Below are positions 45,105 to 54,242 of a stretch of DNA of 64,000 nucleotides, piece after piece. The DNA comes from Peptoniphilus ovalis (lineage in GTDB: Bacteria > Bacillota > Clostridia > Tissierellales > Peptoniphilaceae). The notes below the pieces were generated by a model, which saw nothing but the letters and a program-made list of their open reading frames with translations, made no database searches and was not told the DNA's origin. A program made the position numbers and the translations under genes. The stretch spans positions 1 through 64,000 of the forward strand of contig NZ_JAHLQO010000004.1 in NCBI RefSeq assembly GCF_018919265.1, read 5' to 3'. Each line of letters starts with the position of its first letter. Within the stretch, counting starts at the first letter, position 1.

Positions 45105-46259
45105 TTAAGCTAGTGTTTTCTTTGACAAAAATGCTACAACAATTCCACCTGCAAGTAGTATTGCCATTATTATAAGCATAGCATTCATTGAACCTGTAGA
45201 TAGAAGTGCTCCTCCAAGAGAACTTGCTACCATTATTGAAAAGTTAAATGATGCCGATTGAAGTGATGTTGCAACAGCTGAAGCATTTTCTGGAACTTGT
45301 CTTGCAACTGCAGTTTGGAAAAGTGTAACTAAAGCTCCAAATCCAATTCCCCATATTACAAATGCAATATGACAAAATATTGTAACTCCTGATAATAACC
45401 AAAATATTATAAATGCGATACAAGAACTTCCAAGCATTAAAAGAGTTAAATTCTTAATATGTCTGTCAATAATTTTACCAGCAATTACAACAGATAAAAT
45501 TGAACCAATTCCAAATAAAACTTGAGCAAGTCCAATTCCTCCACTGTATTTAATTGATTCAACTAAATAAGTTATATAAGTGTATACTCCATAGTTTGCT
45601 ACTACAGCTATAAAAGTCAATAAAATTATAATTAGTACTCCCTTATTCTTAATAAGAGTTAGCGGAGAATTAGAAGATTGTCTCTTTTCTCCAGGAACAT
45701 TAGGTAATTTTAAAAAACTTAAAACTGTAATAACAAGAATAACAGCTGATATAAAGAAAAATTCTTGTCTCCATCCAATATTAGTTCCTATTGCTGTTAC
45801 AATTGGAAGTCCAATACTCATTCCAAAAGTAGTACCACTCATAATTACAGCAACAGCAAAACCCTTGTGTTCATCATCTGCAAGCTTCATACCATAAGCA
45901 GCAACCATTGGCCATAAAACACCGGCACAAATTCCTCCAAGCACTCTTCCAACAATAGCCATATTATAACTTGTTGAAATTCCTACCAAGGCATTACTAA
46001 TTGCAAATCCTATCAATAATATAAGTAATAATTTCTTTCTGCTCATTTCTACAGTGGCAGAGATAAGTGGAATTGCAAAAATTGCACTGGCTATGGCATA
46101 AAATCCAACTAATGTACCACCTTGAGCTTCTGTGATATTTAATCCTTCCATAAGTTCAGGCAAAATTCCAGATGGAACAAGCTCAGATAAAATCGCCATA
46201 AAAGTCACGCTGGCCATTAAAATAAAATCTGGCCAATCAAATCTTTTTCTTTGCTCCAA
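45105..46259 (-). CDS. MFS transporter (DHA1-type, 12 helices)
   Basis: A 384-residue permease with about twelve hydrophobic helices. It has an LVGFYAIASAIFAIPLI stretch and a loop-2/3-like MSRKKLLLI, then IVGRVLGGICAGVLWPMVAAYG typical of DHA1 drug/sugar/nucleoside exporters such as AraJ and NepI relatives. Direction and substrate are unknown. Pairing with the cytosine-deaminase-like gene suggests a nucleobase or nucleoside. It is the first gene of that pair, with a promoter upstream. Confidence 0.85.
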   Translation of the reverse strand: MEQRKRFDWPDFILMASVTFMAILSELVPSGILPELMEGLNITEAQGGTLVGFYAIASAIFAIPLISATVEMSRKKLLLILLIGFAISNALVGISTSYNMAIVGRVLGGICAGVLWPMVAAYGMKLADDEHKGFAVAVIMSGTTFGMSIGLPIVTAIGTNIGWRQEFFFISAVILVITVLSFLKLPNVPGEKRQSSNSPLTLIKNKGVLIIILLTFIAVVANYGVYTYITYLVESIKYSGGIGLAQVLFGIGSILSVVIAGKIIDRHIKNLTLLMLGSSCIAFIIFWLLSGVTIFCHIAFVIWGIGFGALVTLFQTAVARQVPENASAVATSLQSASFNFSIMVASSLGGALLSTGSMNAMLIIMAILLAGGIVVAFLSKKTLA

Positions 46260-46300
46260 AAATAAAACCTTCCTTCATTAAAAATTATGATTGTACATAT

Positions 46301-46328
46301 ATTATACTATTTAAAATATTAAATACAA
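46301..46328 (-). promoter_or_regulatory. Promoter of the MFS-cytosine deaminase pair
   Basis: Minus-strand TTGTAT (46328-46323), a 16-base spacer, TATAAT (46306-46301), 41 bases ahead of the ATG. Confidence 0.6.
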
Positions 46329-46625
46329 TATATGAATAATACTCTATTTAAGGCTTTTAAATAAAGATAACGTCAATTATCTTCCTTTAAGTAAAACCTT
46401 AGTATTATGGGACAGAAATAATATGATTATTAAATGAAAAATTAAACAAAAAGAATAAAATTTTGATGGAAAAACTATGAGATTTATTGAAATGAATTAG
46501 TTATAGTCTATGTATATTTTTAATTATTATTAATTCTAACTTATAATAAATATGAATTAAATATAAAAATATAGAACTTTTTAATTTAAATTTTAAAATA
46601 GATAACTTAATTATTAAATATAGAA
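46329..46625. other. AT-rich intergenic stretch with one small inverted repeat
   Basis: No coding frame of note. A 7-6-7 inverted repeat (AAGATAA at 46364-46370 with TTATCTT at 46377-46383) lies about 36 bases upstream of the MFS promoter -35 and could be an operator. The rest shows no structure I can support. Confidence 0.4.
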
Positions 46626-46687
46626 AAAATGACTCATAGTTTTCTTATAGATTTCCTATCAAAATAAATAAAACTATGAATCATTTT
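46626..46687 (-). terminator. Long-stem hairpin, probable terminator of the YwaF-like gene
   Basis: Two 18-base arms (46626-46643 and 46670-46687) pair with one mismatch around a 26-base loop, followed on the minus strand by T-rich sequence. It lies 44 bases after the YwaF-like gene. The long loop is unusual for a terminator. Confidence 0.6.
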
Positions 46688-46730
46688 AAAATTTTATATT
46701 TTATTAAGTAACTTTTGAAAATTTCAAATT

Positions 46731-47522
46731 CTAAAACTTTAAATTATTATAATTAGCTTTTCTTAAAAAACTTTCTAAACTAACCTTATTATTTGCCTTT
46801 AATTTCAGTCCATTTACTCCAATAATATGAACGATAAGAGCAAAAAGATTATAAACTAAATAGGCTATAAGAACATAAATAGGTTTTGGAATCTCCATTA
46901 ACATATCTTTAAATATTGGACTAGTACTTAAGTATGCGTAATTTCCACCAAATAATAAATTCACTATTAAGGATATAGTTAGAAAAATATTTGTAAAAAC
47001 TAAATTCAAATTTAAAGTATTTTTTGAAAATTTGAAGTTTTTAACAAATAGTAAATAGGACGCTGACCAAAAAACTAAAAAATGAGTTAAAAAATAATTT
47101 AAAACACTGATGTGGGGCCAAATATAATATTCAAGATCTGGAACAATCATTGGGATAATTCCCCCAACAAATCCCCAATAAACTGTAACAGCTTTTGGCA
47201 TTTTCCAAGAAGTAGCAAGAGCAAAAAAGCCAGTATAAAGAGCTATCCTGCAAGTATATAAAGGTAAACCCAATGCTAATCCATTTTCCCTTAAAACGAA
47301 ATTAAAATAAAGAAAAGTCCCTTGTTGAAATATAATTAAACTCATTAAAAGATAACGAATAAATTTATCAAGAGATTCATTTTTGCGAATTAAATCTTTT
47401 TTTAAAAAGAATAACAAACTCACTCCAAGCATTAGGAGTAAAAGAATTAAATGCTCTAAACTATAAGCTTCAAAACGAACCGAATCTTTATTTACGCGGA
47501 AAAAATACCTAATTATATCCAT
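46731..47522 (-). CDS. YwaF-like integral membrane protein (TIGR02206 type)
   Basis: A 263-residue protein with about seven hydrophobic segments. It has the layout of the YwaF/TIGR02206 family: an early FEAYSLEHLILLLLML, the conserved LGLPLYTCRIALYTGFFAL, then YWGFVGGIIPMIVPDL and LNYFLTHFLVFWSA. The function of the family is not established. It is transcribed alone, with an AAGGTGG ribosome site. Confidence 0.8.
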   Translation of the reverse strand: MDIIRYFFRVNKDSVRFEAYSLEHLILLLLMLGVSLLFFLKKDLIRKNESLDKFIRYLLMSLIIFQQGTFLYFNFVLRENGLALGLPLYTCRIALYTGFFALATSWKMPKAVTVYWGFVGGIIPMIVPDLEYYIWPHISVLNYFLTHFLVFWSASYLLFVKNFKFSKNTLNLNLVFTNIFLTISLIVNLLFGGNYAYLSTSPIFKDMLMEIPKPIYVLIAYLVYNLFALIVHIIGVNGLKLKANNKVSLESFLRKANYNNLKF

Positions 47523-47724
47523 AAAAAACCACCTTAAAATAAGAATTGTTACATTTAAAGTTTATAAAAATGTAATAATTTTGTCTATCTTTGGGTTGTT
47601 AACTTTATGTAAATAAAAAGTAAAATTAATTTTATTATATAAATCTAAAACTCAATATCTCTAATATAAATTAGATTTTAAATAAAAATTATTTTCTGCA
47701 TATTTCAAGAATATTATTTATGTA

Positions 47725-47755
47725 TCAAAAAAAGCACCTAGTTTTCTAGATGCTT
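47725..47755 (-). terminator. Terminator downstream of the rlmD unit
   Basis: A 10-bp stem with one G-T pair (47732-47741 with 47746-47755), loop TTTT, followed by T on the minus strand. It ends the rlmD transcript beyond the small remnant frame. Bases 47523-47724 are AT-rich, with nothing else seen. Confidence 0.8.
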
Positions 47756-47784
47756 ATCTTCTTCTATTTATTTAATAATATTAT

Positions 47785-48033
47785 CTAATAAATGCTTAAA
47801 TCCTCATAAAGTTTTATATCTATTATTTCTTCAATTTTTTTGCCTTCAATTTTTGTATTATTTAACAAATCTTCATAAGAAGCGTATACAGAATCCCTTT
47901 TATTATTAATATCAGTAAAAATGTATCCTTCTTTAGAATAAGTAACAGAGTAAATATTATTATGGTAGGTAAAATCAAATTCTCTATTTACTAAAATATC
48001 TTTTTTAAAATTTTCTAAATTGTAATATAGTAT
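47785..48033 (-). pseudogene. Start-less small frame directly after rlmD, probable gene remnant
   Basis: Immediately after the rlmD stop and in the same frame, 82 codons are open up to TAG at 47787-47785. The translation is well composed (for example NREFDFTYHNNIYSVTYSKE, then KIEGKKIEEIIDIKLYED) and looks like real protein, but there is no ATG, GTG or TTG near its beginning. The only TTG is far inside. It resembles small about 80-90-residue proteins of Gram-positive anaerobes that have a REVEFxYNGxxYSI-like strand pair and an EGKxLxEI ending. I know this only as a pattern, not a named family. It is probably a truncated gene or one that lost its start. Stop-codon readthrough of rlmD is a remote alternative. 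Confidence 0.5.
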
Positions 48034-49395
48034 TTAATTATTTGTAAAAACTTCTGAAAAGTTAATATCCGATATATAATCTTCTTCAATTTCGACAGTT
48101 TTATGATTATCTAGTTGAATCTTTGATAACACAGCTATGGTCTCCACATGCACCGTATTAGGAAATAAATTCACTGCCGCTATTTTTTCAATTTTGTACT
48201 TTTCTTTTAAAATTTTTAAATCCCTTGCTTGTGTTGATGGGTTACAAGATATATATACAATTCTTTCTACTGGATTTTCTACTAAGAAGTTTGCTAAGCT
48301 TTCATCAAGTCCTTTTCTAGGTGGATCTAATATTATTTTATCTGGATAGATTTTTTCTTCATCCTTAAGTTTTTCTATTATATCTTCTGAAGCTCCTGCT
48401 ATAAATCTTGCTTCTAAATTATTGTTTTCTGCATTTTTTCTAGCATCTTCCACAGCTTTTTCGACAATTTCTATTCCGATTAATTCTGCATCGTATCTTG
48501 CAACTGAAAGTGTTATTGAGCCTACTCCGCAGTATAAATCATATATTTTTTCTTCCTCTTTTGGTTCAATGTATTCTATGGCTTTTTCATACAATTTTTC
48601 AGTAGTAAGTCTATTAACTTGAAAAAAAGATTCTGGAGAAATTTCATATTTTATATCAAGTAGTTTTTCTTCAAGAGTTTGATCTCCATAAATTAATTCA
48701 AATTCTCTTGAATAGTGATATTTATCACCGCTATTGTAATTCATATAAATTGATTTTACATTTGAATTAATTAGTTCATAAATAATGGATTTAATATCAA
48801 CCTTTTCGCTTTTAGTTACAAGAATTAAAAGTACTTCATCTTTATAATTTGTTCTTATTCCGATTCTTTTTAATTTATTAATGTGTTTGAAATTCCAAAG
48901 TATTTCTAAAACTTTATTTGCATTTTTACTTTGCATAAGACATTTTTTAATGGGTGTTATATCTCTCGAATTTTTCTCATAAAGTCCAATCTTTCCATCT
49001 TTTACTTGAAATTGCATATTATTTCTATACTCAAAAAGTTTTTCTGATTGAATTATTTCAGATACTTCTATATCAATGCCAGATATCTTTTTTAAGTTAT
49101 TATTTATATCTCTGACTTTCCATTTTAATTCTTCTTCTGAATCTAATTCTAAAAAGTCACATCCTCCACAAGTTTTGGAATATATGCATGGTGATTTCAC
49201 CCTTTTTGAAGATTTTTTTATAATTTTTATTATTTTTCCATTGCAGAAATTCTTTTTCTTTTTTGTAATTTGAAACTCTACTTTATCTCCAATTATTCCA
49301 CCATCTAAAAAAACTGGAACTCCATCGAGCTTAACAATACCCTTACCTTTGAAGTCAAAGTCTACAATTTCTCCAATAAAATTATTTTCTGCCAT
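48034..49395 (-). CDS. rlmD: 23S rRNA (uracil-C5)-methyltransferase, RlmD/RlmCD family
   Basis: A 453-residue SAM-dependent rRNA methyltransferase. It has an N-terminal TRAM domain (residues of about 1-55), an iron-sulfur cluster motif (CIYSKTCGGCDFLEL), the SAM motif DLYCGVGSITLSVA, DPPRKGLDES and the catalytic-Cys motif YISCNPSTQARDL. It methylates uridines in 23S rRNA (U1939 and, in many Firmicutes, also U747). Whether one or both sites are used cannot be told. Its start overlaps cvfB by 14 bases. Confidence 0.93.
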   Translation of the reverse strand: MAENNFIGEIVDFDFKGKGIVKLDGVPVFLDGGIIGDKVEFQITKKKKNFCNGKIIKIIKKSSKRVKSPCIYSKTCGGCDFLELDSEEELKWKVRDINNNLKKISGIDIEVSEIIQSEKLFEYRNNMQFQVKDGKIGLYEKNSRDITPIKKCLMQSKNANKVLEILWNFKHINKLKRIGIRTNYKDEVLLILVTKSEKVDIKSIIYELINSNVKSIYMNYNSGDKYHYSREFELIYGDQTLEEKLLDIKYEISPESFFQVNRLTTEKLYEKAIEYIEPKEEEKIYDLYCGVGSITLSVARYDAELIGIEIVEKAVEDARKNAENNNLEARFIAGASEDIIEKLKDEEKIYPDKIILDPPRKGLDESLANFLVENPVERIVYISCNPSTQARDLKILKEKYKIEKIAAVNLFPNTVHVETIAVLSKIQLDNHKTVEIEEDYISDINFSEVFTNN

Positions 49396-50209
49396 TTTTT
49401 AACTCAATCTTAGTGCTATATAAATTAATTAATTTTTTCTTATAAAGATGTCCGATTGCTCTCTTATACGCTTTTTTGCTAAGACCTGTAATATCTTTAA
49501 TTAGCTCTGGATCACTTTTGTCTCCAAGTTCTAACACTCCATTATTTTCTTCTAGAAGTTCTAGAATTTCATCGGCATCTGCGTCAATTTGTTTATAGGC
49601 TTTTTCTCTTAATGTTAGGGTTACAAATCCTGTTTGAAGTATTCTTTGTACTCTTGCTTCTACTTCATCTCCAATTCTATAAACTCCTTTAAGCTCTTCT
49701 TTGGGAATCATTCCGTCATATTCATTTTCAATTGCAACAAAGGCCCCAGGTCTTCCTATGCTATAAATTACTCCCTTGACTATATCATTAACTTTAAAAT
49801 TTTCATTAGTTTTTAATTTATCTTTGATATTCATTGTAAAGGCAAGTCTATCGCTTTTGTCATGATATAGATAAAGTAGGTATTCCCTTCCGACTTCTAG
49901 CCTTCCATAAGCTTCTTTATAAGGTAAGAATACATCCTTATCAGTTCCATTATCTACAAAATATCCAACTCTTGCTTTATCTACAACTTTTAATTTTTTT
50001 AAATCTCCAACTTCTGCGTATGGAGTTTTTAATGTTGCCTCAAAATCTTCGTGCCCATTGTAGACAAATGCATCTACTATATCTCCTACTTTTAAATCTT
50101 TTCCCTCGTCTTTATTTAATAAAACTTTGTTATTTTCTTCATCTGCAAGATATATTTTGTTTTTATCCTTTGATGCTACTTTTAATTTTTGAATTTTTCC
50201 TAATTCCAT
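49382..50209 (-). CDS. cvfB: CvfB-like S1-domain RNA-binding protein
   Basis: A 275-residue protein of the CvfB/YitL family: three S1-like OB domains followed by a C-terminal winged helix. Visible parts are an N-terminal OB (residues of about 1-62), a VGYFVDNGTDKDVFLPYKEA second domain, the canonical S1 stretch VKGVIYSIGRPGAFVAIENEYDGMIPKEEL, quoted here only in part as a family feature, and a winged-helix end LSKKAYKRAIGHLYKK. In Staphylococcus, CvfB affects virulence gene expression through RNA. It overlaps both neighbouring genes and so is co-translated with them. Confidence 0.9.
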   Translation of the reverse strand: MELGKIQKLKVASKDKNKIYLADEENNKVLLNKDEGKDLKVGDIVDAFVYNGHEDFEATLKTPYAEVGDLKKLKVVDKARVGYFVDNGTDKDVFLPYKEAYGRLEVGREYLLYLYHDKSDRLAFTMNIKDKLKTNENFKVNDIVKGVIYSIGRPGAFVAIENEYDGMIPKEELKGVYRIGDEVEARVQRILQTGFVTLTLREKAYKQIDADADEILELLEENNGVLELGDKSDPELIKDITGLSKKAYKRAIGHLYKKKLINLYSTKIELKNGRK

Positions 50210-50775
50210 GCTTTCTCCTCTATAATCTTCTTTGATATCTCCGTACCTTTTTCATGCAAATCGTCTAAGATTGCATAGTCTATCTCTTTTACAAAATCAA
50301 TTCCATAATAAACAAATGCTGGATGATTTAATAAATTCATAAATATTTCTTTGGCTCTTCTCACTTCTCCTAAATTGAAATATTTTGTAAGAAGCATCCC
50401 AAATTTTACACATTCTTCAACTCTACTATCTCTCATTAAAAGTATTGAAAGTCCAACTAATTTAGACTCGTCAAATTCTATTTTCGAAAGCAAGTATTTC
50501 AAAAAATTTCTCTCAGCTTCAAGGGCTTTATTCTCTCTAAAGAAATTTTCAAATTCTTCTATTGCTTCTCTATCTTTAAAATAATAATCATCAACTGCTT
50601 TATTTATTTCTTTTGTAGAAATATGATTTATTTCGTTTTTCTCTATAATTTCTAATTCGTAACTTCCGTCTGACAAATTTAATTCTTTTACTTCTTTTGA
50701 TTCTAAATTAAAATTATTAGATATTAAAATTTGATAAATAGATTTTTTCTTTTTAAATTTTTTAAAAAATTTCAT
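50200..50775 (-). CDS. Hypothetical protein upstream of cvfB
   Basis: A 191-residue protein that I do not recognise. It begins with a very basic tract (MKFFKKFKKKK), then about 175 residues that look mainly helical, with an acidic middle and the segment LSILLMRDSRVEECVKFGMLLTKYF. There is no signal peptide, membrane helix or catalytic motif. Helical repeats after residue 85 hint at a TPR-like scaffold. It is the first gene of a unit with cvfB (10-base overlap) and rlmD, so a role in RNA or translation is possible but unproven. Confidence 0.7.
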   Translation of the reverse strand: MKFFKKFKKKKSIYQILISNNFNLESKEVKELNLSDGSYELEIIEKNEINHISTKEINKAVDDYYFKDREAIEEFENFFRENKALEAERNFLKYLLSKIEFDESKLVGLSILLMRDSRVEECVKFGMLLTKYFNLGEVRRAKEIFMNLLNHPAFVYYGIDFVKEIDYAILDDLHEKGTEISKKIIEEKAWN

Positions 50776-50811
50776 AACTACATTTTATCATATGTTCTTT
50801 ATTTAATCTCA

Positions 50812-50836
50812 AAAAAATAGACTCCACAAGGAGTCT
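50812..50836 (-). terminator. Terminator of the DUF503-nth-vanW-exporter unit
   Basis: A 7-bp stem AGACTCC/GGAGTCT (50819-50825 with 50830-50836), then A and a T-run on the minus strand. It overlaps the stop codon of the exporter-like gene. Confidence 0.85.
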
Positions 50837-51804
50837 TAAATTGGTTTATTCACTATATAGTTATTTACATCAATAAATTGATCTATTGTTCTAAAAACTT
50901 GAAATACAGTCGCCCTTATTACAAAATCTTTATGATTTTTAGGAAGCTCCATCATTTCAACATGTTCTTTAAAATAAATTAGTCTAGCCTTTACATCAAC
51001 TATTGCATCTTTTTCAGTTAGGTTATTTGCAGTATCAATTAAAATCTTAGATAAATAATGACCTTCATCATACTCTGACGGTATGCTCTTAAGATCATTG
51101 TAAATATCCTTTAGATAATTTAGCTCTCTTTCTCTTAGGTGCAAATCATAAAGCATTACATTACTATTTTCAATCATATTTTCACTCTCTATAACTGCCA
51201 TTTCAATTGCCTTGTCTAAGTCCTTATCAAGCTTTTCAATTCTGTCACGATACAATGAAACATCTATATTTGCAACAAGTGATTCACCAAATAAATTTAG
51301 TAGAAATTTAATTTGATTGTCAATTGAACTTACTAATTTATGCAATTTCTTTTGCTTATTTGGAGCATAAAAATTTGTAATCATTGCAAAGCCAGTACCT
51401 ATAAATACTAATGCCATTTCATTTAAAATAATAAATTTATTAACATCTCCAAAAGACATTAAATGAGTAACTATGACACTTGATGGGCCAAGTCCTAATT
51501 GAATATTTAATATAAAAGAAACTGGCACAAAAATTAATAAATAAAGTCCAAATACCCAAGTCTTGTAGCCAAAAAGTTCAAAGCAGATTCCGCCAATTGC
51601 TAAAGCTAAAATTGCAGATAATGTTCTTCTAAGGCCTCCATCTGTTGTTGCCTTTCTAGTATCAAATACATTTAATATGGCAATAATTCCCGCTGCAGCA
51701 GAAAAATCTAATGAAAGAGTATTTGCAACTACAATTGAAGCAATTGCAGCAAAGGCAGTCTTTAAAGTCCTTATTAGAATCGTCTCATTCATCAATTTCT
51801 TCAT
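50836..51804 (-). CDS. Aromatic acid exporter-family membrane protein (FUSC/DUF939-like)
   Basis: A 322-residue protein. The first about 150 residues hold five to six hydrophobic helices with TLKTAFAAIASIVVANTLSL and RRTLSAILALAIGGI, as in the FUSC/ArAE group. The rest is a cytoplasmic helical domain (YRDRIEKLDKDLDKAIE). The family is linked to aromatic acid export in a few members. Here the substrate is unknown. It lies 3 bases after vanW and is the last gene of the unit. Confidence 0.85.
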   Translation of the reverse strand: MKKLMNETILIRTLKTAFAAIASIVVANTLSLDFSAAAGIIAILNVFDTRKATTDGGLRRTLSAILALAIGGICFELFGYKTWVFGLYLLIFVPVSFILNIQLGLGPSSVIVTHLMSFGDVNKFIILNEMALVFIGTGFAMITNFYAPNKQKKLHKLVSSIDNQIKFLLNLFGESLVANIDVSLYRDRIEKLDKDLDKAIEMAVIESENMIENSNVMLYDLHLRERELNYLKDIYNDLKSIPSEYDEGHYLSKILIDTANNLTEKDAIVDVKARLIYFKEHVEMMELPKNHKDFVIRATVFQVFRTIDQFIDVNNYIVNKPI

Positions 51805-51807
51805 AAA

Positions 51808-53202
51808 TCAATCCTCATCATTATCCTTATCTGAACTACTATCAGAAGTTTTTGTTCCTACTACAACTATTTTATCCTTAGGAATATAATATGATTTTGA
51901 AATTTGAGTTGTATTTTGTACTTCTCCATTTTTTATAATTTCTTTAAATGTGACATAAGAATATCCTCTGCTGCCACTTTGCTCAACTTTAGAATCTCCT
52001 TCATACATTTTGTCAGAGTATTTTGTCTTAACTTGTGGGCTAATAACTCCCTTTCTTTCAGGAATTATTTTAACTTCATAATCTCTATCTTGAGAATTTC
52101 CTAAAACTTTAAAGTTTAGTTTCTTTCCATCTGCAGAGGCTACTATTAAAATAGGATGATTAGTATTGTTTTTAAATTTTAAGTCCTTATATCCTTTTAC
52201 AACTGCTGCATCTGTACCAAGTTCCACATAACTTATAGGTCTTGAATGATTATGTCTTTCTACAATTTCTAAATCTGAAAGTATTAATGAATTATATAAA
52301 GTTGTGGAAACTTGACAAACTCCTCCACCTACTCCAGATTCGTATTCGCCTGAAACTATTACAGTTGCTGTTTTAAATCCTTCTTCTACTGTAATATCTC
52401 CTATTTGATCATTAAAAGAAATTTCTTGATTTGGTTCAAGTTTTAAGTTGTCAAATTTAGATGCAGAAAGTTTTACATTTTCCTTTCTATTATTAGTTGA
52501 AGTTGAGTAATCAGTTTCAAATTCTCCCAATACTTTATCAATTCCTTGATAATAATCTGAATAAATTGCTGGCTCAGTTTTATAAACAGGAAGCTCAATT
52601 TTATCTGCTTTTAAAATATCTATATTTAATAATTTCTTTGTCTCATTTAGATCTAAATATCTTCCAATACTTTCTTTAGAAATTGTGACAGTTTTATCTT
52701 CATTAATTACTGGATTCGCATCCTTAGGCTTAATGAAAATTTTATTTCCTAAATCTTCAACAACTTCATTAGTTGCTCTATTGTCAATCTTTGTTGCTGC
52801 TATTATATTTTCTTTGGCAATTAAGCTTTTTAAAATTTGGTAATAATCTTTAAATATATTATTGCTTCTGCCGTAATTATATGCTTCATCTATAGCTTTA
52901 TCTAAATCAAGTGAATATCCAAATTCTTTAAGAGGAATTTTGAATTCTTCCTCGCCTGTTACAAAATTTACTTTATAATCCGAAATTAATTTATCAGTTT
53001 CTGATTTTACTTTTTTAAGAGCTTCATCTTTATTCAAGTTTGAAACTTCAATTCCTTCAATCTTAACTCCTCTGTGAATATCTTTATTTGAATATTCATA
53101 AGAAAAATACATCACAGATATAAAAAATAGCATTAGAATAATAGAAATTGCAATTAAAATTTTCTTATCAATATTTAAAATTTTATCTTTTAAACTTTCC
53201 AT
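51808..53202 (-). CDS. VanW-family protein with membrane anchor and G5-like C-terminus
   Basis: A 464-residue envelope protein. One transmembrane helix (residues of about 14-33) is followed by two peptidoglycan-binding-like repeats (residues of about 40-200). The VanW domain contains LEPNQEISFNDQIGD and the hallmark GGGVCQVSTTLYNSL, and a G5-like region (YSYVTFKEIIKNGEV) ends the protein before an Asp/Ser tail. VanW proteins occur in cell-wall contexts, but their activity is unknown. The gene starts one base after the nth stop. Despite the name, nothing here indicates vancomycin resistance. Confidence 0.9.
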   Translation of the reverse strand: MESLKDKILNIDKKILIAISIILMLFFISVMYFSYEYSNKDIHRGVKIEGIEVSNLNKDEALKKVKSETDKLISDYKVNFVTGEEEFKIPLKEFGYSLDLDKAIDEAYNYGRSNNIFKDYYQILKSLIAKENIIAATKIDNRATNEVVEDLGNKIFIKPKDANPVINEDKTVTISKESIGRYLDLNETKKLLNIDILKADKIELPVYKTEPAIYSDYYQGIDKVLGEFETDYSTSTNNRKENVKLSASKFDNLKLEPNQEISFNDQIGDITVEEGFKTATVIVSGEYESGVGGGVCQVSTTLYNSLILSDLEIVERHNHSRPISYVELGTDAAVVKGYKDLKFKNNTNHPILIVASADGKKLNFKVLGNSQDRDYEVKIIPERKGVISPQVKTKYSDKMYEGDSKVEQSGSRGYSYVTFKEIIKNGEVQNTTQISKSYYIPKDKIVVVGTKTSDSSSDKDNDED

Positions 53203-53203
53203 A

Positions 53204-53845
53204 TTATTCCCCCGAATAATAATTACATATATGATTTATACTACATTTTTCGCACTGTGGACTTCTTGCACTACAGCAATATCTTCCGTGAAAAATAAAT
53301 AAATGATGTGCCTTAGTCCATCTGTCTCTATCAATTTTATTTTGTAAAGCAACTTCAGTTTTCTCAACAGTCTTTTCACTTACAAAACCAATTCTATTGC
53401 TCACTCTAAAAACATGAGTGTCAACCGCAATTGCAGGAACTCCAAAGCAAGTTGAAGCTACAACATTTGCAGTTTTCTTTCCGACTCCTGGAAGTGTCAT
53501 TAATTCATCTATAGTCTTTGGAACCTCTCCATTAAATTCTTCAATTATTACATTGCTTGCCGCTTTTATATTTTTAGCCTTATTTCTATAAAGTCCACAT
53601 TCTCTAACTAAATTTTCTAGTTTATGAATATCCATATTTGCAAAATCTTCTGGCATATTGTATTCTTTAAACATTTCATTAGTCACTTTATTAACTCTAA
53701 CATCGGTACATTGAGCTGATAAAATTGTAGCTATTAAAAGTTCAAAGGGATTTCTGTGTTCTAGTTCACATTTTGCATCAGGATAGGTTTCTTCCAAGAT
53801 GTCTAAGCAGTAATCTGCTTCATCATGGGTTAAAAGTTTACTCAA
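53204..53845 (-). CDS. nth: Endonuclease III (DNA glycosylase/AP lyase)
   Basis: A 213-residue base-excision repair enzyme removing oxidised pyrimidines. It shows LLIATILSAQCTD near the N-terminus, the helix-hairpin-helix LMTLPGVGKKTANVV with the catalytic Lys, VDTHVFRVSNR with the catalytic Asp, and the four-Cys iron-sulfur site CCSARSPQCEKCSINHIC. Length is standard. It lies 15 bases after the DUF503 gene and 1 base before vanW. Confidence 0.96.
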   Translation of the reverse strand: MSKLLTHDEADYCLDILEETYPDAKCELEHRNPFELLIATILSAQCTDVRVNKVTNEMFKEYNMPEDFANMDIHKLENLVRECGLYRNKAKNIKAASNVIIEEFNGEVPKTIDELMTLPGVGKKTANVVASTCFGVPAIAVDTHVFRVSNRIGFVSEKTVEKTEVALQNKIDRDRWTKAHHLFIFHGRYCCSARSPQCEKCSINHICNYYSGE

Positions 53846-53860
53846 AATAATTCACCAATC

Positions 53861-54142
53861 TCACAATATTTCTCTTTTAATTTTTAGAATTTCAATTTCA
53901 GTATAGCTTTCAAAAAATTTAATAACTTTCTCAATTGTTTCATCCACAATTTTAGTGTCGTTTGAGATAGTTGAAAATCCTATAATTGATTTTTGCCATA
54001 TATCATTTTCTCCAACTTCTGCAATTGAAATATTAAATCTATTTTTTGACTTGTTTATAATACTTTTTATGACTGATCTTTTTTCCTTCAAAGAATTACA
54101 TTCATAAATCAATATTTCACAAGTGCATATTCCTATAACCAT
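53861..54142 (-). CDS. DUF503/YlxP-family small protein
   Basis: A 93-residue protein of the DUF503 (YlxP) family, with the typical CEILIYECNSLKEKRSVIKSI and SIAEVGENDIWQKSIIGF. In many Firmicutes ylxP lies in the nusA-infB-rbfA operon and is thought to affect ribosome assembly. Here it is elsewhere, at the head of a unit with nth, vanW and an exporter-like gene. Function unproven. Confidence 0.88.
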   Translation of the reverse strand: MVIGICTCEILIYECNSLKEKRSVIKSIINKSKNRFNISIAEVGENDIWQKSIIGFSTISNDTKIVDETIEKVIKFFESYTEIEILKIKREIL

Positions 54143-54206
54143 ACTTTAAATTATAACATAAGTTAATTTATTTCCCGTAAAATTATTAAATTAATTGTAT
54201 TTTGCC

Positions 54207-54237
54207 GAAAAAAAGAGACTTGAGTAATCAAGCCTCT
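54207..54237 (-). terminator. Terminator of the psuK-psuG-thioesterase unit
   Basis: A 10-bp stem with one G-T pair (54214-54223 with 54228-54237), then seven T on the minus strand. It lies 6 bases after the thioesterase stop. Confidence 0.85.
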
Positions 54238-54242
54238 AAATT

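Noticed and set aside
51808-53202. VanW as evidence of glycopeptide resistance
   Set aside because: VanW-domain proteins are widespread in Firmicutes, and no vanA/vanH/vanX-type genes are nearby.
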